Origin: Bacteroidaceae bacterium HV4-6-C5C
GTDB lineage: Bacteria; Bacteroidota; Bacteroidia; Bacteroidales; Bacteroidaceae
Assembly: GCA_007896885.1 (NCBI GenBank)
Contig: VOIU01000003.1
Coordinates: 62,001-126,000 of the forward strand
DNA length: 64,000 nucleotides
Reading direction: 5' to 3'
Every line of letters starts with the position of its first letter. Within the stretch, counting starts at the first letter, position 1. The notes below the pieces were generated by a model. The model had not been told where the DNA came from, did no database searches, and saw nothing but the letters and a program-made list of their open reading frames with translations. Positions 34,804-45,100 of this stretch are shown in pieces. A program made the translations under genes and the position numbers.

Positions 34804-36180
34804 ATGAGTACATTAAATGACTTAAATCAAAAGATGACCAAATACCGATGGGTAATTTGTTCATTGCTCTTCTTTTCTACTACCATTAATTACATGGATC
34901 GTAATGTAATCTCTTTCCTTAAAGAATATTTTTGTTCTCCGGCTGGATTTGGTTGGACTAATTCGCAGTTCTCTTATGTTACTGCATTTTTCACAGCAGC
35001 CTATGCCGGTGTAACAGTGTTCTCAGGTATGATCATTGACAAAATCGGATCGAAATTGGGTCTTGCTTTATCATTAATACTTTGGTCTATTAGCGGTATA
35101 GGAAATGCTTTTGTAGGCACTTCCGTGTCCGTGCACGTAATCATAAGAAGCATATTCGGAGTTGGTGAAGCCGGAAACTTCCCGGCATCTATCAAAACGG
35201 TAACGGAATGGTTCCCCAAAAAAGAGAGAGCTTTGGCAACTGGTATTTTCAATAGTGGTTCTAATATTGGGGCTATGATTTCCGCTTTATTTGTTCCATG
35301 GTGTTTGATTCATTTTGGTGATGCATCGGGTTGGAAAATGGCTTATATATTGACTGGTGCCATTGGACTTGTGTGGTTAATTTTCTGGTTCCTTCTTTAT
35401 GATAGTCCTAAGAAATTAAAAGAAAAAGGAAAAGTCAACGCTGAAGAGTTTGCCTATATCCATAGTGATGATGTGGAACTTACTCCTGAGCAAAGAAAGG
35501 CTGAGGCTGAAGGTAAGAAAGAGAAAGTGGCTTGGAGTAAGCTATTGAGATATCCACAGACTTGGTCGTTCTTCTTTGGTAAGTTTATGACTGATGGTAT
35601 TTGGTGGTTCTTACTCTTTTGGTTACCGGATTACTTGAAAAAACAGTTTGGTATGACTACTCAGGAAGTAATGTGGCCCACATTTATTGTTTTCGGTATT
35701 GCTATTATCGGTAGTGTATTCGGTGGAAGCGTGCCAATGTTCTTTATGAGTAAAGGATGGAATGTATACAAGGCAAGAATGACAGCCATGTTGCTGATCG
35801 CTTTTTTCCCTATTTTATTGTTGTTAACCCAATTTTTTGGTGATAAGGCTGTGTTCGGGTCTTATTCAATGTATCTGGCTACTAGCGTTATTTGTATAGC
35901 GGGTGCTGCCCATCAAGCTTGGTCAGCAAATATCTTTACTACAGTGTCCGATATGTTCCCTAAAAAGGCTATTGCTTCGGTAACCGGAATAGGTGGCCTT
36001 GCAGGTGGTATTGGTGGCGTGTTGGTACAACTTTTGGCAGGTTTTATCACCGATCTTTATGCTAGTAAGCCTGAAACGGCATATATGATAATGTTTACGG
36101 TCTGTGCATTTGCATACATAATTGCTTGGGCAATCATGAAATTACTAGTTCCAAAATATAAGCTTATCACTGATTTATAA
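34804..36180 (+). CDS. exuT: Hexuronate transporter, MFS anion:cation symporter family
   Basis: Inner-membrane import of galacturonate/glucuronate, 458 residues, twelve predicted helices. The family motif INYMDRNVIS (about residues 29-38) with its Arg, the GVGEAGNFPASIK segment of helix 4 and EWFPKKERALATGIFNSG are typical of ExuT and related ACS-family carriers. A central loop of about 40 charged residues (near 215-245) is usual. It has its own TAnnTTTG box (34765-34772) and its own terminator, so it is a single-gene transcript at the edge of the pectin locus; the locus context makes galacturonate and unsaturated derivatives likely cargo. Confidence 0.85.
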   Translation: MSTLNDLNQKMTKYRWVICSLLFFSTTINYMDRNVISFLKEYFCSPAGFGWTNSQFSYVTAFFTAAYAGVTVFSGMIIDKIGSKLGLALSLILWSISGIGNAFVGTSVSVHVIIRSIFGVGEAGNFPASIKTVTEWFPKKERALATGIFNSGSNIGAMISALFVPWCLIHFGDASGWKMAYILTGAIGLVWLIFWFLLYDSPKKLKEKGKVNAEEFAYIHSDDVELTPEQRKAEAEGKKEKVAWSKLLRYPQTWSFFFGKFMTDGIWWFLLFWLPDYLKKQFGMTTQEVMWPTFIVFGIAIIGSVFGGSVPMFFMSKGWNVYKARMTAMLLIAFFPILLLLTQFFGDKAVFGSYSMYLATSVICIAGAAHQAWSANIFTTVSDMFPKKAIASVTGIGGLAGGIGGVLVQLLAGFITDLYASKPETAYMIMFTVCAFAYIIAWAIMKLLVPKYKLITDL

Positions 36181-36208
36181 TATGATAGGCGTTACAATCG
36201 ATTGAGGA

Positions 36209-36240
36209 GGGGAGTAATGTTATTACATTGCTCCCCTTTT
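36209..36240 (+). terminator. Terminator of the exuT-type gene
   Basis: Twelve-pair stem GGGGAGTAATGT / ACATTGCTCCCC (one G-T pair), loop TATT, followed by TTTTCTCTCTTTT. Starts 28 bases after the stop codon. Confidence 0.9.
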
Positions 36241-36325
36241 CTCTCTTTTAAGATAGAACCCTTTTTCTATTAAATAGTACACCTTTATGAACGAAAATTG
36301 CACTATATATAACGTTGATTTCTCT

Positions 36326-36333
36326 TATATTTG
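36326..36333 (+). promoter_or_regulatory. -7 box upstream of GH105-CE8
   Basis: TATATTTG, a full match to TAnnTTTG, 39 bases before the GH105 start codon. The nearest TTG (36298-36300) is 25 bases away, outside the usual spacing, as often with regulated promoters. Confidence 0.45.
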
Positions 36334-36372
36334 CTTCGAACAATATCATTGAATAACATAAATTCATCAGAA

Positions 36373-37590
36373 ATGAAAAGTCGATTAATAGGATGTGGAG
36401 TGCTCTTACTTTTTGCTTTTACAAGCTGGGCACAATCTAAAAAAGTTGCTACTAATCTGCCCTGGTCTGTGCGTATGGTACAGTCGGAAATGATCCGTTG
36501 CCCTCAGTCATGGCAACTTGATTTTCAAAATACGCTGAAATGGGATTATTGTCATGGACTCGAACTCCAAGCTATGCTTGATGTGTATGATGTTTATGCT
36601 GATCCTATTATATTTAATTATGCTTTGGCTTATGCCGATACCATGATTAATGATCGTGGTGAGATTAAAACTTATAAATTGGCTGAATATAATATTGACC
36701 GTTTGAATTCGGGAAAGTTCTTGTTCCGTATTTATGAGGAGACCAAAAATGAGAAATATAAAAAAGCTCTTGCTTTACTCCGCAGCCAGTTGGATACGCA
36801 TCCTCGTAATGAAGACGGAGGCTTTTGGCATAAGAAGATATACCCGAACCAGATGTGGCTGGACGGACTTTATATGGGGGCTCCCTTTTATGCGGAGTAT
36901 GCTTATCGGAATAATAGGGTAGGTGACTATCCTGATGTTATTAATCAGTATATTACCGTGGCACGGCATACCTACGATCCTAAAAACGGTCTTTATCGCC
37001 ATGCTTGTGATGTAAGTCGCAAGGAACGTTGGGCCGATCCACTGACAGGGCAGTCTCAACATTGCTGGGGGCGTGCCATGGGATGGTATGCTATGGCTAT
37101 TGTGGATGCTCTCGATTTTATTCCCAGGCATGAAGCCGGACGCGATTCGATGTTAGTCATTTTGAATAATATTGCCCTACAATTAAAGCGTCTGCAAGAT
37201 CCGGCTAGCGGAGTTTGGTATCAGGTACTTGATAGAAGTGGTGATAAGGGCAACTATTTGGAATCATCTTGTTCCAGTATGTTTGTCTATACTTTATTTA
37301 AAGCGGTCAGGAAAGGTTATATTGATAAATCATATTTAAATGTAGCCATAAAAGGTTATAAGGGACTTTTGAATACCTTTATTGAAGTAGACAAAAACGG
37401 TTTGGTTTCAATAACGAAGGCTTGTGCTGTTGCCGGTTTGGGGGGTAAAGAATATCGTATGGGCGATTATGATTATTATATCAATGAAAAAATCCGCAGT
37501 AACGATGCCAAAGCTGTTGCTCCCTTTATCATGGCTAGTTTGGAGTGGGAAAATTTGAAGCAAGTAAGAACTGTAGTTAATCAAAAATAG
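36373..37590 (+). CDS. GH105 unsaturated rhamnogalacturonyl hydrolase
   Basis: Removes the 4,5-unsaturated uronic acid that polysaccharide lyases leave at the non-reducing end of pectin fragments. From ATG 36373 it has 405 residues and a signal peptide ending in SWAQ (residue 21), so it acts in the periplasm. The (alpha/alpha)6 barrel features are visible: LKWDYCHGLELQ near 55, NIDRLNSGK near 107 (D109) and PNQMWLDGLYMGAPF with the key Asp D164. A longer frame from 36331 needs a TTG start and adds only polar residues. It is followed after 2 bases by a CE8 gene. Its substrate implies a pectin lyase somewhere, none being encoded in this window. Confidence 0.9.
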   Translation: MKSRLIGCGVLLLFAFTSWAQSKKVATNLPWSVRMVQSEMIRCPQSWQLDFQNTLKWDYCHGLELQAMLDVYDVYADPIIFNYALAYADTMINDRGEIKTYKLAEYNIDRLNSGKFLFRIYEETKNEKYKKALALLRSQLDTHPRNEDGGFWHKKIYPNQMWLDGLYMGAPFYAEYAYRNNRVGDYPDVINQYITVARHTYDPKNGLYRHACDVSRKERWADPLTGQSQHCWGRAMGWYAMAIVDALDFIPRHEAGRDSMLVILNNIALQLKRLQDPASGVWYQVLDRSGDKGNYLESSCSSMFVYTLFKAVRKGYIDKSYLNVAIKGYKGLLNTFIEVDKNGLVSITKACAVAGLGGKEYRMGDYDYYINEKIRSNDAKAVAPFIMASLEWENLKQVRTVVNQK

Positions 37591-37592
37591 AG

Positions 37593-38558
37593 ATGAATAA
37601 AATTTGTCGTTATTTATTTTCATTGTTTATAATTCAGTGCTTATGTATCATTTCCATTTATGGTGCGAATTGGAAGGATACTATTGTGGTAGCGCGTGAC
37701 GGAACGGGTGATTATCGCACCCTGAATCAGGCAATGGAAGGCATTCGGGCTTTTATGGATTATAAAGTGACTGTCTTGATAAAGAACGGGGTATATAAGG
37801 AAAAATTAGTGATTCCATCATGGCTTCAGAATGTAGAGTTTATAGGTGAAGATTCTGCTAGGACTATTATCACTTATGATGATCACGCCAATATTGATAA
37901 GATGGGGACTTTTCGTACTTATACTGTGAAAGTAGAGGGAAATGACCTGACATTTAGGAATTTGACTATTGAAAATAATGCGGCACAATTGGGGCAAGCA
38001 GTAGCTCTCCATACCGAGGGCGATCGGCTTAGATTTATTGGTTGTAGATTTTTAGGAAATCAAGACACCATTTATACGGGGGTAAAAGGAACGCGTTTGT
38101 ATTTTTTCGATTGCTATATTGAGGGGACTACCGATTTTATATTCGGCCCTTCAACTGCCTTATTCGAACAGTGTATTATTCATAGCAAACGAAATTCATA
38201 CATCACTGCAGCTTCAACTCCGCAGGATATTGAGGTAGGCTATGTGTTTAAAGATTGTAAGTTGACGGCTGAGTCGGGTGTTGATAAAGTCTATTTAGGT
38301 CGCCCTTGGCGTCCGTATGCAGCTACTGTCTTTATTAATTGTGAAATGGGTAAACACATTTGTCCGGCGGGATGGGATAATTGGAAAAATGCGGAAAATG
38401 AAAAGACTGTCCGTTATGCAGAATATGGCAGCATAGGCGAAGGGGCTTCTACCGGGCGTGTGAAGTGGGCTAAACAGTTGTCACAGATGGAGGCGGAAAG
38501 GTATGGCAATTTGGAGTACATTTTTAAGATGTGTTCAAATTGGCTTCCTGCTAGATAA
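37593..38558 (+). CDS. Pectin methylesterase, CE8
   Basis: Demethylates galacturonan, 321 residues, signal peptide of about 24 residues. Right-handed beta-helix fold is implied by the family. Catalytic features are complete: Q135 (GQAVAL), Q157-D158 (GNQDTIY, general acid), D181 (TDFIFG, nucleophile), R237 and W239 (LGRPWRPY). It is cotranscribed with GH105 (2-base gap), matching a periplasmic step on imported oligosaccharides. Confidence 0.93.
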   Translation: MNKICRYLFSLFIIQCLCIISIYGANWKDTIVVARDGTGDYRTLNQAMEGIRAFMDYKVTVLIKNGVYKEKLVIPSWLQNVEFIGEDSARTIITYDDHANIDKMGTFRTYTVKVEGNDLTFRNLTIENNAAQLGQAVALHTEGDRLRFIGCRFLGNQDTIYTGVKGTRLYFFDCYIEGTTDFIFGPSTALFEQCIIHSKRNSYITAASTPQDIEVGYVFKDCKLTAESGVDKVYLGRPWRPYAATVFINCEMGKHICPAGWDNWKNAENEKTVRYAEYGSIGEGASTGRVKWAKQLSQMEAERYGNLEYIFKMCSNWLPAR

Positions 38559-38576
38559 TCAGGTTATGGCGTGATA

Positions 38577-38604
38577 ATAGAGATTACTTTTTAGTAATCT
38601 CTAT
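38577..38604. terminator. Bidirectional hairpin between CE8 and kdgF
   Basis: Perfect 12-pair stem ATAGAGATTACT / AGTAATCTCTAT with TTTT loop between two convergent genes. There is no long T-run, so efficiency is uncertain. Confidence 0.6.
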
Positions 38605-38613
38605 AGAATCATA

Positions 38614-38961
38614 TTAACGCCGTAGAAAGTCTTCGCGCATTGGGCTGAAGCAATCAATTAATATGCCTTCTTCAAGGCAAGAACAGCCGTGCTCTGCATC
38701 AGGTTCGATGTAAATGCCGTCGCCTGTTTCTACGATTTGCTTTTTTCCATTGATAGTGAATTCGAATTTACCACTGACTACATAAGTTGTTTGGGTATGG
38801 TAATGAGTATGCAGACTACCGATGGCTCCACGGTCGAATTTTACTTTGACAAGCATGACTTGACCGTCATAACCCATAATTTGCCTGACTACTCCTTCAC
38901 CGGCTGGCTCCCATGCTGTCTCTTTTTCAAAAATGAAAGTATTGCTTTGAGTCTTTTTCAT
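38614..38961 (-). CDS. kdgF: KdgF-like cupin, unsaturated uronate ring opening
   Basis: 115-residue single cupin domain. In pectin catabolism KdgF converts cyclic 4,5-unsaturated galacturonate to the linear keto sugar. Metal-binding features are in place: H51-x-H53 and Q57 (HTHYHTQT) in the first cupin motif, and H91 (DAEHGC) in the second. No signal peptide, so cytoplasmic. Other small cupins look similar, but size, motif and position beside GH105, CE8 and an ExuT-type carrier favour KdgF. Confidence 0.8.
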   Translation of the reverse strand: MKKTQSNTFIFEKETAWEPAGEGVVRQIMGYDGQVMLVKVKFDRGAIGSLHTHYHTQTTYVVSGKFEFTINGKKQIVETGDGIYIEPDAEHGCSCLEEGILIDCFSPMREDFLRR

Positions 38962-38986
38962 CTATTTGAGTTTAATAATTCGGGAG

Positions 38987-39017
38987 CAAACATATAGGAT
39001 TAATATTGAAATGGCAA
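38987..39017 (-). promoter_or_regulatory. Promoter of kdgF
   Basis: On the minus strand TTG (39017-39015), 20 bases, TATGTTTG (38994-38987), full consensus. Start codon about 25 bases beyond the box. Confidence 0.65.
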
Positions 39018-39095
39018 ATTAAAGCTTTGTCTGTTTTAAAAGCGAAGCTTGATTTTTTTTTTGATGATATAAAATAAAATAATACGGATAAGGAT

Positions 39096-40862
39096 ATGAA
39101 ATATAGATGGGCTTTCTTTTTAGGTTTGTTGCTACTCTTTTCTTCTTTTGAAATAGATAAACCGGTTATTACGATTTTTATGATTGGCGATTCAACTATG
39201 GCCAATAAAGAACTGGCCGGGGATAATCCCGAAAGAGGTTGGGGGCAAATGTTACCCGGATTCTTGTCGGAGGGAATAAGGGTCGAGAATCACGCTGTAA
39301 ACGGGCGCAGTTCTAAAAGCTTTATTGATGAAGGTCGTTGGGGCATTGTTGTTTCGCGTATAAAGAAAGGCGATTATGTCTTTATCCAATTCGGACATAA
39401 TGATGAAAAGGATGATCCTAAGCGTCATACCGATCCGGGATCATCTTTTGATGCTAACTTGGTACGTTTTGTGAATGAAACCCGTGCAAAGGGGGGTATC
39501 CCTGTATTATTTAACTCGATTGTTAGGCGAAATTTCGGATTGCCCGGGAGTAATGCAATTAAGAATGCAATAACTCAGGATGATATAAGAAAAAATATTA
39601 ATCAAGACACGGCATATAAAGCTATCAATACCCCCCTTTCCGCAAAAGAGGTAAAATTGATCGATACTCATGGAGCATATTTGGATTCTCCGCACAATGT
39701 AGCCAAAGAGCTGAATGTCCCTTTTGTCGATATGAATAAGATTACTCATGATTTGGTTGAGGGAATGGGGGTTATGGAATCGAAGAAGCTCTTTATGTGG
39801 ATACCGGCAAATAAATATCTAGCCTGTCCTAAAGGGCGGGAAGATGATACTCATCTTAATATATATGGCGGGCGTATTGTTGCGGGTCTAGCAATGGATG
39901 CCATTGCAAAGACTGTGCCTGAGCTTGCTAAGTATGTGAGACATTATGACTTTGTCGTGGCACAGGATGGTAGCGGCGATTTCTTCAGCGTGCAGGAAGC
40001 GATTAACGCTGTACCCGATTTTCGCAAGAATATGCGTACAACTATTCTGGTTCGTAAAGGTGTGTATTATGAAAAGCTAATCATTCCAGAGAGTAAAATA
40101 AATATTTCTCTGATAGGACAAAAAGGTGCTGTTATTTCTTATGACGATTATGCCGATAAAAAGAATATCTTCGGAGAGGCAAAAGGAACTTCCGGATCTT
40201 CTTCCTGTTATATTTATACTCCGGATTTTTATGCCGAGCATCTAACTTTTGAAAATACTTCCGGTCCGGTGGGGCAAGCCGTTGCTTGTTTTGTGAGTGG
40301 CGATCGTGCCTATTTCAAAAACTGTCGTTTTATCGGATTCCAGGACACTCTTTACACCTATGGAAAGGGTTGCCGTCAGTATTATGAGGATTGTTATATT
40401 GAAGGTACTGTTGATTTTATTTTCGGATGGTCGACAGCAGTATTTAATCGGTGCCATATTCATAGTAAAGGTAATGGGTATGTCACGGCACCTTCTACCG
40501 ATCAGGGACAGGAATATGGTTATGTATTCTATGATTGCGTACTTACAGCCACCGAAGGAGTGAACGACGTTTACCTTTCAAGACCTTGGAGGCCTTATGC
40601 AAAAGCTGTCTTTATCAGATGTGATCTTGGAAAACACATTCTTCCTGCCGGGTGGCATAACTGGGGAAAGAAAGATGCTGAGAAGACCGTCTTTTACGCC
40701 GAATTTCAAAGTAAAGGAGATGGTGCAAATCCGAAAGAGCGTGCCCCTTTCTCAAGTCAGTTGAAGTCTATTCGCAGATATGAGATAGAAACTGTACTTT
40801 CCGGGAAAGATGATTGGAATCCTGCTAAAAACGGGAATGCTTTGTTGGATATAAAAAGGTAA
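39096..40862 (+). CDS. Two-domain pectin esterase: CE12 acetylesterase fused to CE8 methylesterase
   Basis: 588 residues. Residues 1-20 form a hydrophobic export signal. About 25-275 is an SGNH acetylesterase of the CE12 rhamnogalacturonan type: S33 (MIGDSTMAN), the NGRSSKSF block, N102 (GHNDEK) and the Asp-x-x-His pair D250/H253 (EDDTHLN). About 283-580 is a CE8 domain: GQAVAC near 393, D417 (FQDTLY), D440 (VDFIFG), R496 and W498 (LSRPWRPY). Both catalytic sets look intact, so one polypeptide should remove acetyl and methyl groups from pectin. It faces away from kdgF and ends 30 bases from a convergent esterase gene. Confidence 0.9.
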   Translation: MKYRWAFFLGLLLLFSSFEIDKPVITIFMIGDSTMANKELAGDNPERGWGQMLPGFLSEGIRVENHAVNGRSSKSFIDEGRWGIVVSRIKKGDYVFIQFGHNDEKDDPKRHTDPGSSFDANLVRFVNETRAKGGIPVLFNSIVRRNFGLPGSNAIKNAITQDDIRKNINQDTAYKAINTPLSAKEVKLIDTHGAYLDSPHNVAKELNVPFVDMNKITHDLVEGMGVMESKKLFMWIPANKYLACPKGREDDTHLNIYGGRIVAGLAMDAIAKTVPELAKYVRHYDFVVAQDGSGDFFSVQEAINAVPDFRKNMRTTILVRKGVYYEKLIIPESKINISLIGQKGAVISYDDYADKKNIFGEAKGTSGSSSCYIYTPDFYAEHLTFENTSGPVGQAVACFVSGDRAYFKNCRFIGFQDTLYTYGKGCRQYYEDCYIEGTVDFIFGWSTAVFNRCHIHSKGNGYVTAPSTDQGQEYGYVFYDCVLTATEGVNDVYLSRPWRPYAKAVFIRCDLGKHILPAGWHNWGKKDAEKTVFYAEFQSKGDGANPKERAPFSSQLKSIRRYEIETVLSGKDDWNPAKNGNALLDIKR

Positions 40863-40892
40863 AATCGACGGAATGGAAGACTCGTCAAAAAA

Positions 40893-42050
40893 TTACTTCA
40901 GCCATTTATCAAAGAATTCCAAGGTCTCTTTCTGCATGCTTTTGTTAAAAAAATGCTTTTCGTCCCAAAGCTTGGTCACTAATTTTTCAGAAGCATGCTG
41001 ACTATTCCATACTTTGTGCAAGATTGAGTAGGCATCTTCCACGCCTTTTACCGGGAAAAGTTTATCCTTTGTTCCGTTGAAGAATAAGGATGGCTTGGGG
41101 CAAGCTATGCTGGCTACATGGGGATAATCGAGGTAGAGACGTATATTGGGAATAAGCATTGAGTAAGCTGATCCCCCTTTATTTTGGTTGTTTGATAAAT
41201 CCATTAAGTACTCGGTGGTATTCATCCAACAAATAGAAGCAGAAGCTTTTATACGATCGGTCAGTGCTGAAAGCATCCATGAACGATAACCTCCCATCGA
41301 GAAGCCTAGACAACCGATTTTACTTGCATTGACAAAAGATAATGAAGCTAAAAAGTCTGTACTTCGTATATCATCCATAGTAATGAAAGCGCTCCATGAT
41401 GCACCCATTTGTAGAAAATTGGATGCTAAAGCTTGCTGTCCTTCGTAGCTTGGTCCTTCCTTCTGAGCTCTTTCTCCCCAAAATAGCGCATCCACAGATA
41501 ATACGACATAACCATGTTCTGCAAAATAATCTCCGGTGTATTGACCGTCATAGCAACGCGTGCTCCAATCATCGGCGTCAGCAAGTACTTCTTTCTTAAC
41601 ATCAAAAGGACGTATCATTTTTTCTTTACCAATAGAGAAGTGAGCGCCATGATCGTGCAGCATTACAATCGCCGGAAAAGGACCTTTCCCTTGCGGTACT
41701 AGCAAATAAGCCGGGACTCTATACCAAGAGGATAAGTTGAATGTTATTCTTCTTATTTCATATCCGTTACGTTTTTCCGTATCAATGATTTCCATATTAT
41801 AGTTATCTGGTGCCGGCGAAACATTCCTCATACATTCAAAAACTTGTTTTCTCGCTTCATTCCTCCATCTGTTGAAATTTTTAATAGAAGACTTTTCCCA
41901 TGCCATTGGATAAGATAATTGCTCTTTCAGCTGTTTATAAAATAAGGGCATATTTCTGGTTATTCCATAATTTATGCTGTCTTTATTTTGTCCTGATACA
42001 TTGAAAAAATACGATAGCAATATAAAAATAAAAAGAATAGATTGTTTCAT
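40893..42050 (-). CDS. Exported alpha/beta-hydrolase, putative acetyl esterase
   Basis: 385 residues with a signal peptide ending at VSGQ (residue 21). Alpha/beta-hydrolase fold: strand and oxyanion region VMLHDHGAHF near 130, nucleophile elbow GCLGFSMGGYRS near 245, an Asp in KLFPVKG and a His in DEKHFF near 367. The N-terminal 100 residues are helical, as in the 7-helix-capped esterases found in Bacteroides polysaccharide loci. It starts 86 bases from the divergent regulator gene and has its own TATCTTTG box on the minus strand at 42075-42082. Substrate is inferred from the pectin context only. Confidence 0.78.
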   Translation of the reverse strand: MKQSILFIFILLSYFFNVSGQNKDSINYGITRNMPLFYKQLKEQLSYPMAWEKSSIKNFNRWRNEARKQVFECMRNVSPAPDNYNMEIIDTEKRNGYEIRRITFNLSSWYRVPAYLLVPQGKGPFPAIVMLHDHGAHFSIGKEKMIRPFDVKKEVLADADDWSTRCYDGQYTGDYFAEHGYVVLSVDALFWGERAQKEGPSYEGQQALASNFLQMGASWSAFITMDDIRSTDFLASLSFVNASKIGCLGFSMGGYRSWMLSALTDRIKASASICWMNTTEYLMDLSNNQNKGGSAYSMLIPNIRLYLDYPHVASIACPKPSLFFNGTKDKLFPVKGVEDAYSILHKVWNSQHASEKLVTKLWDEKHFFNKSMQKETLEFFDKWLK

Positions 42051-42136
42051 AGTCGAAAGCGATTAAAATATTCACAAAGATAAGTAATATAAAGCTGATT
42101 TATGTATCTTTACCCCGATAGAATAGATCTTCCGCT

Positions 42137-45100
42137 ATGAAAAGAACCTTATATTTCATATTAAATATATTATTGTTTTCGACTGTTGCCAAAGGGCAGC
42201 ATGATTGTATTTTTACTCATTATTCTTCGGAAAATGGGTTGTCACAAAATACCATTATGTCGATTCTTCAGGATCATAAAGGTAATATGTGGTTTTCTAC
42301 TTGGGATGGCATTAATAAATTTGATGGTTACTCTTTCAGAAAGTATAAGGCCAGACTGGATAATAAGATAACCTTAAGTCATAATAGAATAGACTACATG
42401 GGGGAGGATAAGTATGGTTTTATTTGGTTATTGACTTATGACAATCATGTATATCGCTTTAATCCGAAGACTGAATTTTTTGAACGTGTTCCGGCAGGGA
42501 ATCAGGTGGGAAGCACTATAGCTGTTACGAAGATAATAATATTGAATAATGGAGTAGTATGGCTTTTGACAGATTCTGAGGGTGCCATCAGAGTCATTAC
42601 CGATCCGGGAGATTATAATCTGACCTCTGAATGGTATTCATCTCAAAAAAAGTCTTTTCCTATTGTGAGAGCTTTTAATGTCTATCAGGATTTAATGGGC
42701 AACGAATGGGTACTTACTAATAACGGGCTAGGTAAGATTCGTATCGGAGAATATTCTCCTGCTTTTTATTTTGCTGAAAATGATGAATTGCATAAAAAAA
42801 CAGCTGGTCAGTCTTTTTATTCTTGTTTAGAGTCGGGCGCCCAACTTTATTTTGGTTCTGATGGCGGAAGAGTATGGTGTTATCAAAAGAACACAGGGCG
42901 ATTTAATTTACTAAAAATGCCGACAGACTTCCGTATTGTTGCAATTGGTGGATTAGGAACCAAGGAAATGATTTTTGTTACTGACAAAGATGGTTTTTTT
43001 GTATATACGCTTAAAACAAAATTGATAGAGCACTATCCCGCTTCTCTTTTTCCTGCTTCCTCTATAATTTCGGCCTATGTGGATAAGTCGTTTGAAGTGT
43101 GGTTTGAACAGCATGTGCCGGGTAAAGTGGTTCACTTTAATCCTCGTACGAAAATATTGAAACGTGAAGAGTTAGCAGTCGAGGCTACAACAACTGACCG
43201 TTCCCATCCTGCTTTTCATATTCATGAAGATATTTATGGAACGGTGTGGGTACACCCTTATGGAGGAGGATTTTCTTATTTTGACCGGAAAAGCAATAGT
43301 TTGAAGTCTTTTTATAATAGTTTGTCCGGTGACAATTGGCACTTTTCTAACAAAATTCACAGTGCCTTTTCCGACAGGCAAGGTAATTTGTGGATGTGTA
43401 CCCATTCAAAAGGACTTGAGAAAATAACATTTCGTCGTCCACAGTTTCGTATGATAACCCCTGAACCTCATTCTTATGAATCGTTAAGTAATGAAGTGCG
43501 CGCTTTATGTGAAGATAGGGAGCGTAATTTGTGGGTAGGCTTGAAAGATGGTAAACTGAAGGTTTATAAGCAAGGAAGATATTGTGGATACCTAACGGAA
43601 GCTGGAGCTGTCTCTAACTCCGGTTTACCTATACGTGGTACGGTTTATTTTGTCATGCAGGATCGAAAGAGAAACATTTGGATTGCAACAAAAGGAGAGG
43701 GATTGATAAAGGCGGAACCCGAACGGCAGAGCCTTCATTATAAGATTAAACGGTACAAATATGATACAAATGATATATATAGTCTTAGCAATGATAATGT
43801 CTATTGCGCCTATGAAGACGAGCGTGGTCGGTTATGGGTGGCTACTTATGGGGGGGGAATAAATTATTTGACTCGGGATCAGAAAGGAAAAGAAATCTTT
43901 ATTAATCACCGAAACAATCTGAAGAACTATCCAATAGACAATTGCTATAAGGCCCGTTTTGTAACAAGTGATAGAAGTGGGCATATTTGGATTGGTACAA
44001 CTGTTGGAGCTTTAATGTTTGATGAAAGTTTTAAGAATCCGGAAGATATTATATTTCACCATCATTCACGGGTGCCTGATAGGCCTCATTCTATAAGCAA
44101 TAATGATGTACACTGGATTACTATTACTAAAGCAAAAGAGCTTTATGCTGCCACATTTGGTGGAGGGCTAAACAAGCTTATATCTTTAGATAAGAAAGGA
44201 AATGCCGAATTTAAATCGTATACTGTAGATGAAGGACTTTCCTCGGACATTGTATTGTCGATGCAAGAGGATAGGCATGGTAATTTATGGTTGAGTACGG
44301 AAAACGGAGTTAGCAAATTTATTCCTTCAACTGAACGCTTTGAAAATTATGATGATAAGACGATTTCCTTTCGGGTCAGATTCAGTGAAGCTGCTTCAGT
44401 CTATCTTTCGACGGGAGGAATGCTTTTCGGTTCCAATACTGGAATATTCTCATTTGTCCCTGATTCTATAAAGAAAAGTGGCTATACCCCTCCCATTGTT
44501 TTATCTAAGCTGTTAATTGCCAACCAAGATGTGGTGCCGGGAGAAAAATCCATACTGAAACAAACAATAGATGATATAAAGGAGTTACGCTTGTCACATA
44601 AAGAAAATATATTTTCTATTTCGTTTGCTGCGCTTGACTATTCGGCTCCTTCTGAAATCCAATATGCCTATATACTAGAGGGGTTTGAAAAGAACTGGAA
44701 TTATGTTGGCAACCAGCGATTAGCCACTTATACCAATTTGCAAAAGGGTCATTATGTGTTTAAAGTCCGTTCAACGAATAGTGATGGCGTTTGGACAAGC
44801 AATATTCGCTCGCTTGATATAGAAATATTGCCTTCATTCTGGGAGACTCCTTTGGCTTATTTGCTTTATGTACTTTTTATTATAGCTATTATTATTGTGG
44901 CGGCATACATTCTCTTTACCATTTACAGGTTGAAACATCGCGTTTCAATGGAGCAGCAAATGACGGATATGAAACTTCGTTTCTTTACCGATATATCACA
45001 TGAATTACGTACCCCTCTTACTTTGATAGCGGGACCGGTAGAATGTGTTCTACAGAATCCACAAATACCTGCAACAGCCCGCGAACAGTTACAGATAGTC

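Noticed and set aside
42953..43405. Small minus-strand frames inside the two-component gene
   Set aside because: They are shadows of the propeller repeats and have no coding character.
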